Positions 24,512 to 35,526 of a stretch of 64,000 nucleotides of DNA are shown piece by piece (within the stretch, counting starts at the first letter, position 1; each line of letters opens with the position of its first letter). Source of the stretch: Sinomonas atrocyanea (lineage in GTDB: Bacteria > Actinomycetota > Actinomycetes > Actinomycetales > Micrococcaceae). A model generated the notes under the pieces. That model saw nothing but the letters and a program-made list of their open reading frames with translations. It made no database searches and was not told the origin of the DNA. The stretch is taken from contig NZ_JAUSTE010000001.1 of NCBI RefSeq assembly GCF_030812675.1, positions 496,001 through 560,000 on the forward strand. The letters run 5' to 3'. Made by a program: the position numbers and the translations under genes.

Positions 24512-26946
24512 GCTGCCTCCTCCTCAGGGACGAGGAGTGCCACCGGCAGCGTGCCGAGGACCTCGCCCACCAGTACGTCGCCGGCCTCGAAGGACCGGCC
24601 GGTGAAGGCGTCGCGGGCCGCCCGGGCGAGCCGGACCGTCGTGGTGCCCCAGCCGCCGGCGCGCTCGAGCCCGGCGGGGAGCCTGGTAGCGAGAACGGCG
24701 GCGCCGCGCTCCCCGCGCCGGAAGCCCACGAGGTGGGCGGCCGCGGGCCCGTCCGCCTCGATCGGGGCGTAGCCGGCGAAGAGCTCGGGCCGGTCGCGGC
24801 GCAGGCGCAGGGTCCGGGAGACCACGAGGAGCTTGGCCTCCTCGGCGAGCGGGCCGAGGACCGGCATGCCGGAGTCGAGTGCCGCGAGGGCCTCGGCCCG
24901 GGCGGTGAAGTCCACCTCGCGGCGGTTGTCCGGATCGCACAGGGAGCGGTCCCAGAACTCGGTGCCCTGGTACACGTCCGGGACGCCGGGCATGGCCAGC
25001 TGGAGCAGCTTCGCGGCCAGGGCGTTGGAGGCGCCGAAGGGCGCAACCTTGGCGGCGAAGGCGGAGATGATGCTGTGGGCGGGGCTGGCCGGATCCACGG
25101 CGGCGTGCACGAGCCGGCGGACCGCGTCCTCGAAGGCCTCGTCCTGATCCGTCCAGAGCGTGTGGACGCCGGCCTCGCGGGCAGCCTTCTCCGCGTACTG
25201 GACGAGGCGGTCCTCCTCCGCCGGCCAGGCGCCCAGGATGGCCTGCCAGAGCAGGTTCGCGAGCGGACCGTCCTCGAGCGGGGCGGCCTCGAGCAGGCGC
25301 GGGAGCGTCTCGGCCCACTCGTCGGCGAGCTCCGAGAGCACCGTGATGCGGGCACGGGTGTCCTCGCTGCGCTTGGTGTCGTGCGTGGTGAGCGTGGTCA
25401 TGGAGTGCGCGAGGTGGCGCTCCCGCTCGGCGAGCTCGGCATGGAACTCGGCGGGGGCCAGGGCGAAGGCCGTGGGGTCGCCGCCGACCTCGGTGAGGGT
25501 GCCGAGGCGGGTGTAGCGGTAGAAGGCCGTGTCCTCGACCGCCTTGGCCATGATCATGCCGGTGGTCTGCTGGAACCGGCGGCACAGCTCCTCGGCCGGG
25601 TCCGCGAGGCGGGGCGCGAGGGCCTCGATGGCCGCGGCCAGGTCGGGGCGCTGGGCGGCGGCGGCCCGGCATGCCTCGGCGAGGACGGCGGAGTCGTGCT
25701 CCCCGCCTCCCTCCTGTTGAGGGGTCATGTCCCTATGTTGAGGGGTCATGTCCCCGCGTTGAGGGGTCATGTCCCTGAAGTAGGTGCGGTAGACCGGGAA
25801 GTGCGCGGCGATCTCGGCGAGGGCGTCGGCGAGGACATCGAGGGGCTTCGACTCCGCTTCTGCGTCTCGGCTCCCCTCCGCTCCGCTGCGCTCACCCACC
25901 GTGCCCGCGGCGGCGATGCGGGCCAGGCGGAGGATCTCGGCGTGCAGCAGCCCGTCCGCCATCCAGCGCTTGGTCCCGTGGATCATCTCCGCGTAGTCGG
26001 CCTCCTCGCCCCTCAGCCGGGTGTCGAGCGCCGTGAGGGGCTCCTCCCCCGCCGGGTCGACGAGGACGCGGTCCACGAGCCCCAGGGCGTCGTAGCCGGT
26101 GGTGCCCTCGCACGGGAAGTCGGCGGGGAGCGCCTCGCCGGGCTCGAGGATCTTCTCCACGAGCGTGTAGGCCCCGCCCGAGAGCTCCCGGAGCCGCTCG
26201 AGGTACCCGGCCGGGTCGCGCAGCCCGTCCGGGTGGTCGATCCGGAGCCCGTCCACGAGCCCGGCCTCCACCCAGCGGCGCACCTCGGCGTGGCTCTCCT
26301 CGAACACCCACGGCACCTCGACCCGCACGCCCGCGAGGGTGTTGACGGCGAAGAAGCGGCGGTAGTTCAGGCGGTCGTCGGCCTCGCGCCAGGGGACGAG
26401 CCGGTAGTGCTGGCGCTCGTGCACGGCCTCCGCCGAGTCGCCGTCGGCGTAGGTTCCGGGCGCGAGGGGGTACGAGTGCTCGTAGTACCAGAGCCTCTCG
26501 CCCTCGACCTTGAGCAGCCCGAGGTCCTCGGCCGAGCCGAGGACGGGCAGGAGGACCTTCCCGTCCCCGGCGTCCCAGTCGACGTCGAACGCCTCGGCGT
26601 AGCGGGAGCCGCGGCCCTCCCGCAGGAGGTCCCACCACCAGGGGGTCTCCTCGGGGACCTCCACGCCGAGGTGGTTCGGCACGATGTCCACGAGGATCCC
26701 CATCCCCGCCCCGTGCGCGGCGGCCGCGACCCGCTCGAGGGCCTCGCGCCCGCCCCGCTCCCGGTCCACCCGGGAGGGGTCCGAGACGTCGTAGCCGTGC
26801 TCGGAGGCCCCCACCGACTCCAGCAGCGGGGAGAGGTAGAGCCAGTCCACGCCGAGGGAGGACAGGTACGGCACGAGCCGCGCGGCGTCGTCCAGCGTGA
26901 ACTCGGGGCGGATCTGGAGGCGGTAGGTCGAGGCGGGGGTCTTCAC
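24508..26946 (-). CDS. treY: Maltooligosyl trehalose synthase TreY
   Basis: TreY rearranges the reducing-end alpha-1,4 bond of maltodextrins to the alpha-1,1 bond of trehalose. The 812-residue GH13 protein starts [19 protein letters not shown], as usual, and shows [22 protein letters not shown] and [10 protein letters not shown] (the catalytic TxDTKRSED). Between residues about 391 and 411 it carries three heptapeptide units of the type (R/G)DMTPQx, encoded by a 21-bp DNA repeat; relatives have no such repeat, so it looks like a tolerated insertion in a surface loop. It is the second gene of glgX-treY-treZ, starting 24 bp after glgX. Confidence 0.95.
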   Translation of the reverse strand: MKTPASTYRLQIRPEFTLDDAARLVPYLSSLGVDWLYLSPLLESVGASEHGYDVSDPSRVDRERGGREALERVAAAAHGAGMGILVDIVPNHLGVEVPEETPWWWDLLREGRGSRYAEAFDVDWDAGDGKVLLPVLGSAEDLGLLKVEGERLWYYEHSYPLAPGTYADGDSAEAVHERQHYRLVPWREADDRLNYRRFFAVNTLAGVRVEVPWVFEESHAEVRRWVEAGLVDGLRIDHPDGLRDPAGYLERLRELSGGAYTLVEKILEPGEALPADFPCEGTTGYDALGLVDRVLVDPAGEEPLTALDTRLRGEEADYAEMIHGTKRWMADGLLHAEILRLARIAAAGTVGERSGAEGSRDAEAESKPLDVLADALAEIAAHFPVYRTYFRDMTPQRGDMTPQHRDMTPQQEGGGEHDSAVLAEACRAAAAQRPDLAAAIEALAPRLADPAEELCRRFQQTTGMIMAKAVEDTAFYRYTRLGTLTEVGGDPTAFALAPAEFHAELAERERHLAHSMTTLTTHDTKRSEDTRARITVLSELADEWAETLPRLLEAAPLEDGPLANLLWQAILGAWPAEEDRLVQYAEKAAREAGVHTLWTDQDEAFEDAVRRLVHAAVDPASPAHSIISAFAAKVAPFGASNALAAKLLQLAMPGVPDVYQGTEFWDRSLCDPDNRREVDFTARAEALAALDSGMPVLGPLAEEAKLLVVSRTLRLRRDRPELFAGYAPIEADGPAAAHLVGFRRGERGAAVLATRLPAGLERAGGWGTTTVRLARAARDAFTGRSFEAGDVLVGEVLGTLPVALLVPEEEAA
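25714..25776. repeat. Three 21-bp direct repeats inside treY
   Basis: Three consecutive units (25714-25734, 25735-25755, 25756-25776) share GTTGAGGGGTCATGTCCC on the plus strand and differ only at the ends. Because 21 is a multiple of three, they add seven codons each and keep the frame. The core also occurs at 1-54. Confidence 0.95.
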
Positions 26947-26970
26947 AGGGCTCCTTCGCTGGGCCGGAGA

Positions 26971-29181
<2,211 letters not shown>

Positions 29182-29281
29182 GGTGCAAGCTCCTTGCTGT
29201 GCGGCCCGTGCGGGCCGGGTGGGGGCATCCCCCGCGAAGTCTAGGTGACCTTTATCCAAGCGGGGCGCCTGTGACACATCT

Positions 29282-29983
29282 TCAGGCGGCGTCCCCGCTG
29301 AGGGCCTCCTCGGCGGCCCGGCGCCACACTCGGTCGAGGATCCGGCGCAGGAGCCGGGAGACCTGCATCTGGCTGACCCCGATCACTTTGGCGATCTCGC
29401 TCTGGCTCATCTCGTCCACGAAGCGCAGCACGAGGAGGCGCCGCTCCTCGTCGCTGAGGACCGCGAGCAGGCCGCGCAGCTCCTCGCGCGTCTCGACCTG
29501 CTCGTAGCCCTCCTCGACCGCGGAGAGGACCGACCAGGCGTGGACCGGCTGGCCGTCGTCCGGGTCCGTGGGCTGGATCGGCACGGCGGCGAGGGCGGCG
29601 TTGGCGGTCTGGGCCTCGGCGACCCGCTCGGCGCTGGCACCGGTCTCGCGGGCCAGCTCCTGTGCGGTGGGCTCGTGGCCGAGCTCCTGCGAGAGCCGGC
29701 GGCGGGCGGCGTTGACCTCGAGGCGCAGCTCCTGCACCTGGCGCGGGGGGCGCACGGCCCAGGAGGTGTCCCGGACGTGGTGCTTGATGACGCCGGTGAT
29801 GGTGGGCACCGCGAAGGCGGCGAACCCGCTGCCGTGGCTCTCCTCGTACCGGTTGGCGGCCATGACGAGCCCCATGCGGGCCACCTGCCGGATGTCCTCG
29901 GGGTCGTGGCCTGGGTAGCGGTGGCGGGCCGCGACGGCGTCGGCCACGGAGAGGTGCTCGAGCACGAGGCGGGCCGGGGTCAC
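29282..29983 (-). CDS. Stress-type (SigB/SigF-like) RNA polymerase sigma factor
   Basis: A 233-residue sigma-70 family protein with region 2 (ARHRYPGHDPEDIRQVARMGLVMAANRYEES), region 3 (PPRQVQELRLEVNAARRRL) and a region 4 helix-turn-helix at about 190-212 (MSQSEIAKVIGVSQMQVSRLL). Region 1.1 is missing, so it belongs to group 3 (SigB/SigF/WhiG type). Region 2.1 is shorter than normal. The start GTG 29983 overlaps the stop of a 73-residue gene in GTGA. No anti-sigma or anti-anti-sigma gene is adjacent; control may run through the divergent MarR regulator. Confidence 0.9.
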   Translation of the reverse strand: MTPARLVLEHLSVADAVAARHRYPGHDPEDIRQVARMGLVMAANRYEESHGSGFAAFAVPTITGVIKHHVRDTSWAVRPPRQVQELRLEVNAARRRLSQELGHEPTAQELARETGASAERVAEAQTANAALAAVPIQPTDPDDGQPVHAWSVLSAVEEGYEQVETREELRGLLAVLSDEERRLLVLRFVDEMSQSEIAKVIGVSQMQVSRLLRRILDRVWRRAAEEALSGDAA

Positions 29984-30201
29984 GGGGCCACCGCCCGCGC
30001 GTCGTGCGGTCCGGCGAACGGGAGCGGCACGAGGCCGGCGTCGAGGCGGAAGCCGCAGCGGCAGCCCCACTCGAGCGGGGTCCCCTCCCCATGCATCGGG
30101 GAGGCGCCGGCCGAGGGAGCGAGCCGCATGGGCTCCTGGCAGTGGACGGGGGCGCCGGACGGGTTGGCCGTCTCAGCGGGGGCAATCGGATCGAGCAGCA
30201 T
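29980..30201 (-). CDS. Small cysteine-containing protein coupled to the sigma factor
   Basis: A 73-residue protein with strong AAAGGAG before ATG 30201 and a stop that overlaps the sigma factor start. It contains Cys at VHCQEP and a CRC in EWGCRCGFRLD, so one Cys plus a CxC could bind zinc or sense redox, although the number is small for a zinc ribbon. I do not recognise a family. Its position between the operators at 30237-30333 and the sigma gene makes it a candidate modulator of the sigma factor. This is inference. Confidence 0.6.
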   Translation of the reverse strand: MLLDPIAPAETANPSGAPVHCQEPMRLAPSAGASPMHGEGTPLEWGCRCGFRLDAGLVPLPFAGPHDARAVAP

Positions 30202-30236
30202 GCCGGTCTCCTTTGGAAGCTAGGCTCGTTGATTAG

Positions 30237-30251
30237 TAGCTAGCCTAGCTA
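30237..30251. promoter_or_regulatory. Palindromic operator candidate TAGCTAGCCTAGCTA
   Basis: A perfect palindrome of 15 bp around a central C lies 36 bp upstream of the small-gene start at 30201. Sequences with CTAG are rare in this GC-rich window, so it stands out. It fits the size of a MarR dimer site. The same ten bases GCTAGCCTAG appear twice in the tandem repeats at 53957-54016. Confidence 0.65.
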
Positions 30252-30318
30252 GTTATATGCCATGACATGCTTCACGTCGAGCCGGCGGGGAAAGCGGAGA
30301 TTGAGGTTATGATGAATT

Positions 30319-30333
30319 GCTAGATCGTCTAGC
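30319..30333. promoter_or_regulatory. Palindromic operator candidate GCTAGATCGTCTAGC
   Basis: Inverted arms GCTAGA and TCTAGC flank a 3-base centre, 18 bp upstream of the MarR start codon. It shares the CTAG half-sites with the palindrome at 30237-30251, which suggests one repressor that binds both and controls both directions. Confidence 0.65.
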
Positions 30334-30351
30334 TATCGGAGGAGGGTTGGC

Positions 30352-30858
30352 ATGCAGACGCGCCACGCCGCGGGCTATTGGTACGAGCAGGACACGGCGC
30401 AGAAGGCGCGGGCAGTCCGCGTGCTCAACGCGCTGCGCGACTACAAGGCCGCCGAATCCGCGATGCGCCGCCGCACCCGCGACTCGATGTCCATGGGCGA
30501 GACGGACCTCCTAGCCCTCCGCTACCTCCTCGAGGCGGACTCCCGCGGGCAGCAGCTCAGCCCCAAGGACCTAGCGGTGCGCCTGGGCATCACCTCCGCC
30601 TCGATGACGAGCCTCATCGACCGTCTGGTCCGCAGCGGCCACGTGCGCCGCGAGCCCCACCCCACGGACCGCCGAGCCCTCGTGCTCCGGCCCACCCCGG
30701 GCTCGGACGAGGAGGTCCGCAAGACGCTCGGCGCGATGCACGAGCGGATGATCGCCGCCGCCGGCGCCCTGAGCGAGGACGAGGCGGAGACGGTGATCGG
30801 CTTCCTCGAGGGCATCCGGTCCGCCGTGGACCAGATCGAGCCCGCCAAGCACGCCTGA
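30352..30858 (+). CDS. MarR-family transcriptional regulator
   Basis: The 168-residue protein has the MarR winged helix at about 50-115 (LALRYLLEADSRG, LSPKDLAVRLGITSASMTSLIDRLVRSGHVRREPHPTDRRA pattern) and long terminal helices for dimerisation. GGAGGAGGG lies before ATG 30352. It is divergent from the small-protein/sigma operon, and two CTAG-type palindromes lie between them, so autoregulation and control of the sigma factor are likely. The ligand is unknown; no Cys is present, so it is not of the OhrR redox type. Confidence 0.92.
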   Translation: MQTRHAAGYWYEQDTAQKARAVRVLNALRDYKAAESAMRRRTRDSMSMGETDLLALRYLLEADSRGQQLSPKDLAVRLGITSASMTSLIDRLVRSGHVRREPHPTDRRALVLRPTPGSDEEVRKTLGAMHERMIAAAGALSEDEAETVIGFLEGIRSAVDQIEPAKHA

Positions 30859-31083
30859 CGCGGGGGACGCCGGCGCACGACGCCGGCCCGTCGCCGTGCG
30901 ACCGCCCCTCGCCTCCCGCGGTGGCCGCGGCCCCGCCCGGAAAGCATTGTGACGGGACGGCTGGCGTAGCGGCAGTGCGTCGACCAGACTCAGGGGTGCG
31001 GCCCGGACTGGACAGTCTGGGGCCGTCCGGGTCAAGCAGCGCGCCCTGTCTGAGCTTTCCGACATGTCGAGGAGGATGCGTCG

Positions 31084-32730
31084 ATGCCCCAGCGATGGCC
31101 GCGGAAGGCCCAAGAGCTGCTGAGCGACTTCATCGAGCGCGCCCAGGAGCTGCTGCGGGTCCAGGGCCACATGAACAACCTCATGGGCGCGATCGTGTCG
31201 ATGACGGAGGACCTGAGCCTGCCGTACGTGCTCGAGAGCGTGGCGCAGTCCGCGGCGGACATCGTGGGGGCGCGCTCGGCGGCGATCGGCGTGATCGATG
31301 ACAAGGGCCTGCTCAGCGACTTCATCACCGTAGGCCCCGACGAGGACGCCGCGCGCCTGATCGGGCACGGCGCGCTGGGCGAGCCGGTCGAAGACGCCGA
31401 GCTGCCGCGGCTGCGGGACCTGGGGCGGCACCCGCTCGCGGACGGCATGTCCGAGGACGGCCCGCCGCTGCGCTTCCTCGGCGTCCCGATCAGGATGCGG
31501 GACTCGGCGCTCGGGAACCTGTACCTCATCGAGAAGGAGGACGGGGAGGAGTTCACCGACGAGGACGAGGAGCTGGCGTCCACCCTCGCGGCCGCGGCCG
31601 GCGTCGCGATCCAGAACGCGCGCCTCTACGAGGAGAGCCGTCGGAGCCAGCGCTGGCTGGAGGCAGGCATCGAGACCTCCGAGTCCCTCATGATGGAGAA
31701 CTCCCCCAGCTCCACGGACGACCTCGCCCTCGTCGCCGAGCATGCCCTCGCAGCCTCCGACTGCCTCCTCGCCGTCGTCGCCCGTTCCGAAGATGGAGCC
31801 CTCGAGGTCCGGGCCGCCGTCGGAGCCGTGGCCCTGGCGGCCGGGGAGGGCCTCCGCTTCTCCGAGAGCCTCCGCGCGGCGGCGGAAGAGGGCCGGCCCG
31901 CGGTCCTGCGGGAGCCGGAGGAGGTCTTCGGCCCCGGTGCCGCGGAGAAGCTCGGGCAGGTCCTGGCGATCCCGCTGGGCCGCCGCTCGGCCGAGGAGAA
32001 CCTGCTGCTCCTGCTCGCTCACCAGGCAGGCGGGAGGGCCTTCTCGCAGGCGGACCACCACTACGGGGCGGCCTTCGGCTCCCACGTGGGGCTGGCCCTC
32101 GAGCTGAACGTCGCCCACCGCCAGCGCGAGGAGGCGCTGCTCTCGGTCGACCGGGACCGGATCGCCCAGGACCTGCACGACCTGGTCATCCAGCGGCTGT
32201 TCGCGGCGGGCCTGAGCGTGCAGAGCCTGCGCCACTTCACCACGGGCCCCGCGGCCGAGGCCCGCATCGACCGGCTGACCGAGGAGCTGGACGACAGCAT
32301 CCGCGAGCTCCGCTCCACGATCTACTCGCTCCAGGCGCAGCACACCGGCCGGGAGGACCTCGGCCAGGCGCTGTTCAAAGCCGTCCACGAGCCCCTCCGG
32401 GACAGCTCCATGACCCCGACCGTCAACGTCGAGGGCCGCCTGAGCACCCTCCCCTCCCCCATTGCGCGGCAGGTGCTGGCCGTGGTGACCGAAGCGGTGA
32501 GCAACGCCGCGAAGCACTCCGGCGGCGAGCACGTCACCGTGGCGATCACGGTGGCCGACGCCGGGGTGAGGGTGGTGGTCGAGGACGACGGGCAGGGCTT
32601 CGACAGCCCGGAGCGGACCAGCGGACTCGCCAACATCCGCCGCAGGGCAGCCTCCTTGGGCGGCACCAGCAGCATCGAGAGCGCCCGCGGCCGCGGAACG
32701 AGGGTCATCTGGAGCACCATGCCCCACTAG
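31084..32730 (+). CDS. Cytoplasmic GAF-domain sensor histidine kinase (orphan)
   Basis: A 548-residue protein with two GAF-like domains (about 45-180 and 205-345), a HisKA_3 dimerisation domain with the phospho-acceptor His365 in RIAQDLHDLVIQRLF and a HATPase_c domain (NAAKHSGG, VEDDGQGFD and SGLANIRRRA). The plan is that of DevS/DosT, which sense O2, NO or redox through a GAF haem; whether haem is bound here cannot be told. There is no transmembrane segment. No response regulator lies next to it, so its partner is elsewhere. Confidence 0.92.
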   Translation: MPQRWPRKAQELLSDFIERAQELLRVQGHMNNLMGAIVSMTEDLSLPYVLESVAQSAADIVGARSAAIGVIDDKGLLSDFITVGPDEDAARLIGHGALGEPVEDAELPRLRDLGRHPLADGMSEDGPPLRFLGVPIRMRDSALGNLYLIEKEDGEEFTDEDEELASTLAAAAGVAIQNARLYEESRRSQRWLEAGIETSESLMMENSPSSTDDLALVAEHALAASDCLLAVVARSEDGALEVRAAVGAVALAAGEGLRFSESLRAAAEEGRPAVLREPEEVFGPGAAEKLGQVLAIPLGRRSAEENLLLLLAHQAGGRAFSQADHHYGAAFGSHVGLALELNVAHRQREEALLSVDRDRIAQDLHDLVIQRLFAAGLSVQSLRHFTTGPAAEARIDRLTEELDDSIRELRSTIYSLQAQHTGREDLGQALFKAVHEPLRDSSMTPTVNVEGRLSTLPSPIARQVLAVVTEAVSNAAKHSGGEHVTVAITVADAGVRVVVEDDGQGFDSPERTSGLANIRRRAASLGGTSSIESARGRGTRVIWSTMPH

Positions 32731-32820
32731 CGTCCTGACCGGGATGCGGCCGCGGGGACGTGGTGAAGTACGCCCTCGTGGCGGGGCCGTCCGACGGCGG
32801 GTGAGGCTACGGTTGGCTCC

Positions 32821-33213
32821 ATGGAGATGCGCCTCGAAGTCGTGCAGGTACCGGTGGCGGACGTGGAGCGGGCCAAGGCGTTCTACACGGAGAAGCTGGG
32901 CTTCGTCCTCGACCACGATGTGGAGCACATCCCGGGGATGCGGGTCGTGCAGCTGACGCCGCCCGGCTCGGCGGCCTCGATCGTGATCGGCACGGGCCTG
33001 ACCGGCATGGCCCCGGGCTGCCTCGAGGGCCTGCAGCTCGTGGTGCCGGACCTGCCCGCCGTCCGCGAGGAGCTCCTCCGGCGCGGGGCGGAGGTCAGCG
33101 AGGCCCAGGACCTGGGCGGGGTGCTGTTCGCCCACGTGGCCGATCCGGACGGCAACCGCTGGGTCCTCCAGGGCGCCACGCCGCCCGCGGTGAAGGCCGC
33201 ACATCTGGGGTGA
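32821..33213 (+). CDS. VOC (glyoxalase/bleomycin resistance) family protein
   Basis: A 130-residue single-chain VOC protein with two beta-alpha-beta-beta-beta modules: LEVVQVPVADVERAKAFYTEKLGF, and VVPDLPAVREELLRRGAEV followed by FAHVADPDGNRWVLQ. The family covers glyoxalases, dioxygenases and drug-binding proteins; metal ligands are not clear enough to choose. A -10-like TACGGT at about 32810-32815 sits just before the ATG, so the mRNA is likely leaderless. Confidence 0.9.
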   Translation: MEMRLEVVQVPVADVERAKAFYTEKLGFVLDHDVEHIPGMRVVQLTPPGSAASIVIGTGLTGMAPGCLEGLQLVVPDLPAVREELLRRGAEVSEAQDLGGVLFAHVADPDGNRWVLQGATPPAVKAAHLG

Positions 33214-33294
33214 TTCCGGCCCGGGGCCGGGCTGGGCGCGTCCCCCAGCCGGGGCCTGTACTATGACGGGGCCCTGATCCGAGAAGGAGTGCCC

Positions 33295-34044
33295 GTGCCC
33301 AAGCCGTTCGGCGAGCTGTTCGAATTCGCCGGCCCCGGCGCCTTCCGCATCCGCGGCGCGGGCAAGGGCCCCGGCGAGTTCGTCCTGGTCCACGGCATCG
33401 GCGCCTCCGCCGCCTACTTCCGGCCGCTGGCGGAGCGGCTCTCCGCCGCCGGCAGGGTCCACGTGATCGAGCTGCCCGGCCACGGCAAGAAGCTCGAGCC
33501 CAAGCGGCCCCTGTCCATGGGCGAGTTCGCCCGCGCCACGTGGAGGGTCCTCGAGAGCGTGTGCGGCGAGAGCCCCATGCTCGTGGGCCACTCGATGGGC
33601 ACCCAGGTGGTCGTGGAGATGGCGCTCCAGCGGCCCAGCGTCAGCAGGGCAGCCCTCCTGGCCCCCACCGTCAACGAACGCGAGCGCACGGTCCCCCGCC
33701 AGGCGCTGCGCCTCCTGCAGGACGGGCTCATCGAGCCGTGGGGCCTCAAGGCGATCCTCGCCCGGGACTACGCCCTCTGCGGCCCGCGGTGGTGGGCCCT
33801 GACCCTGGGAGAGATGATGGACCACCGCATGGAGGAGCGCATCCGCCACGTCGAGGCGGACCTGCTCCTCATCGCCGGCGAGAAGGACCCCACTTCCCCG
33901 CCCTCGTGGTCGCGCCTGCTCGAGCACGCCGCCCCGCGCGCCCGCACCGCAGTGATCAAGGGCGCCCCGCACTCGCTCATGTACCGGGATGCCGACGAGG
34001 TGGCCCGCCTGCTGCTCGAGCACGCGGGCGCAGCGGTCCGGTAG
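33295..34044 (+). CDS. Alpha/beta hydrolase
   Basis: A 249-residue alpha/beta-hydrolase fold protein. The oxyanion HGIGAS is at 33-38, the nucleophile Ser100 is in VGHSMGTQ, the acid is probably in AGEKDPTSP and the base His in GAPHSLMY. GAGAAGGAG lies seven bases before GTG 33295, which is chosen over GTG 33289. The substrate is unknown; the cap is small. It runs convergent to the membrane esterase gene and may be unrelated to it. Confidence 0.88.
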   Translation: MPKPFGELFEFAGPGAFRIRGAGKGPGEFVLVHGIGASAAYFRPLAERLSAAGRVHVIELPGHGKKLEPKRPLSMGEFARATWRVLESVCGESPMLVGHSMGTQVVVEMALQRPSVSRAALLAPTVNERERTVPRQALRLLQDGLIEPWGLKAILARDYALCGPRWWALTLGEMMDHRMEERIRHVEADLLLIAGEKDPTSPPSWSRLLEHAAPRARTAVIKGAPHSLMYRDADEVARLLLEHAGAAVR

Positions 34045-34054
34045 GCGACCGGCG

Positions 34055-35353
34055 TCAGGGCGCGAGCGCGAGTCGGCCGCTGAGCCAGTCGAGGGCCGGG
34101 CCCAGCGCGGCGGCGGGCACCCTCCACGAATGGCCCACGGCGGGGATCCCCTCTGCCCGGACCGTCATCCCCGCATGGGCCGCCGCTGAGGCTACGGTGT
34201 GCATGCACGCCGTGAACTCGGCATCCTCGGCGCCCGCGGCGAAGTAGGCCCAGGAGTGGTGGTAGTGCCGCTTCTTGAACTGGTGGAGGGGCGTGAGGGC
34301 CTCGAAGGCCGCGGTGTCCCCGCCGAAGGACTGCTGGATGGTGGCGGCCCGGCTGCGGCCGAGGGCGGGCTCGGCCTCCCCGCTGAAGACGAGGGCATTG
34401 CGGAAGGTGCCCGGGTGGAGGGCTGCCATCTGCATGGCGCACGTGCCGCCGAAGGAGAAGCCTCCGATCGCCCACCTGGTGTGGTCGGTCGCGGGATCGA
34501 GCGTGGCGGCGATCCAGGCGGGCACGTCGGTGGCGAGGTAGGTGTCGGCGCGGGCGATGCGCGAGTCCATGCACATGGTGTTGGCCGTGAGCGCGCCGTT
34601 GGGGTCGACGACCACCGTGATGGGGGCCAGGCCCCGGTGCGCCGCCGCGAAGGCGTCGAGCACGTGCTCGAGGCGGCCTGCGGTGAGCCAGTCGGCCGGC
34701 GACCCCGGCTGGCCGGCCACCAGGACGAGGACGGGCAGCGCCGGGTGCCGCCGGACGGCGTGCGCCGGCGGGAGGTAGACGTAGGCGCGGCGCGCGGTGA
34801 AGCCGGAGGCCGTGCCCGGGATGCGGGCAGACCGCACCTGCCCGTGGTCGGGCATGTCCGCCGGCGGCGCCCAGCTGGACAGGGGCACGGGCTGCGGCGC
34901 GGCGGCACGGGCGTCCCCGGAGGCGGCGGTCAGGGGGGCGATGTCGGCCGTACTTGCCCCGGCGAGGTCCCCCACGGTGCGGTAGAAGCCGTAGTAGGCG
35001 TTGATCTGGAGCGCAGCCGCGGCCACGACGAGGACCGCGGCGACCGGGCCGAGGACGCGCCGGAGCCACCGGCCGCGGTAGATCCCGCCGGCCGCGAGGA
35101 GGAGGGCGCCGGCCGCCGCGGCGATCCAGCCCAGGACCGGCAGGGGCAGCGGGTGCGTGCTCAGGCCCGAGGACATGGCCCACTCCCCTGCTCCGTAGGC
35201 GATCCCCGCCGCGAGCGCAGCAGCGACAAGCGGGAACAGCGCGCCCCGGCGCCACCTGCCGATCAGCAGGAAGGCCGCAGCGGGAAGGGCGAGCAGGGCG
35301 GCCGTCGTCGCCAGGGGGCCCTGGACGAGGTCCAACGCAGTGAGCGGTCCCAT
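34055..35353 (-). CDS. Membrane-anchored esterase (esterase D/antigen 85-like hydrolase)
   Basis: The 432-residue protein begins with three or four hydrophobic helices in the first 120 residues, then a soluble outer domain of the PF00756 esterase fold. The nucleophile is the Ser of AIGGFSFGGTCAM (about residue 300), and the base is probably His of IPAVGHSWR; VVVDPNGAL precedes. ATG 35353 with GGAAGGG is the best start. It is divergent from the lysyl-PG-synthase-like gene at 35527. In Pseudomonas and Enterococcus an adjacent hydrolase removes the amino acid from aminoacyl-phosphatidylglycerol, and the same partnership is plausible here, but is not shown by sequence. Confidence 0.82.
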   Translation of the reverse strand: MGPLTALDLVQGPLATTAALLALPAAAFLLIGRWRRGALFPLVAAALAAGIAYGAGEWAMSSGLSTHPLPLPVLGWIAAAAGALLLAAGGIYRGRWLRRVLGPVAAVLVVAAAALQINAYYGFYRTVGDLAGASTADIAPLTAASGDARAAAPQPVPLSSWAPPADMPDHGQVRSARIPGTASGFTARRAYVYLPPAHAVRRHPALPVLVLVAGQPGSPADWLTAGRLEHVLDAFAAAHRGLAPITVVVDPNGALTANTMCMDSRIARADTYLATDVPAWIAATLDPATDHTRWAIGGFSFGGTCAMQMAALHPGTFRNALVFSGEAEPALGRSRAATIQQSFGGDTAAFEALTPLHQFKKRHYHHSWAYFAAGAEDAEFTACMHTVASAAAHAGMTVRAEGIPAVGHSWRVPAAALGPALDWLSGRLALAP

Positions 35354-35526
35354 GGCTGCCCTTCCGTCGTGGGCGCGTCGGTGGGCACGAGTGAAGCCGA
35401 AGGCACGTTGCGCGGCCGTTACCGGGACCGTTCCGCCCCCGGCGGAGGAGGGACGGTAACGCAGGGGCAACGGGGCGCCCGCTCTACTGCCCCTAGGAGT
35501 CCCGGGTCAGAGGGGAGAAGGCCGCC

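Noticed and set aside
30571-34023. An 1150-codon minus-strand open frame opposite MarR, histidine kinase, VOC and hydrolase genes
   Set aside because: It spans several real genes and gaps and has only mirror composition.
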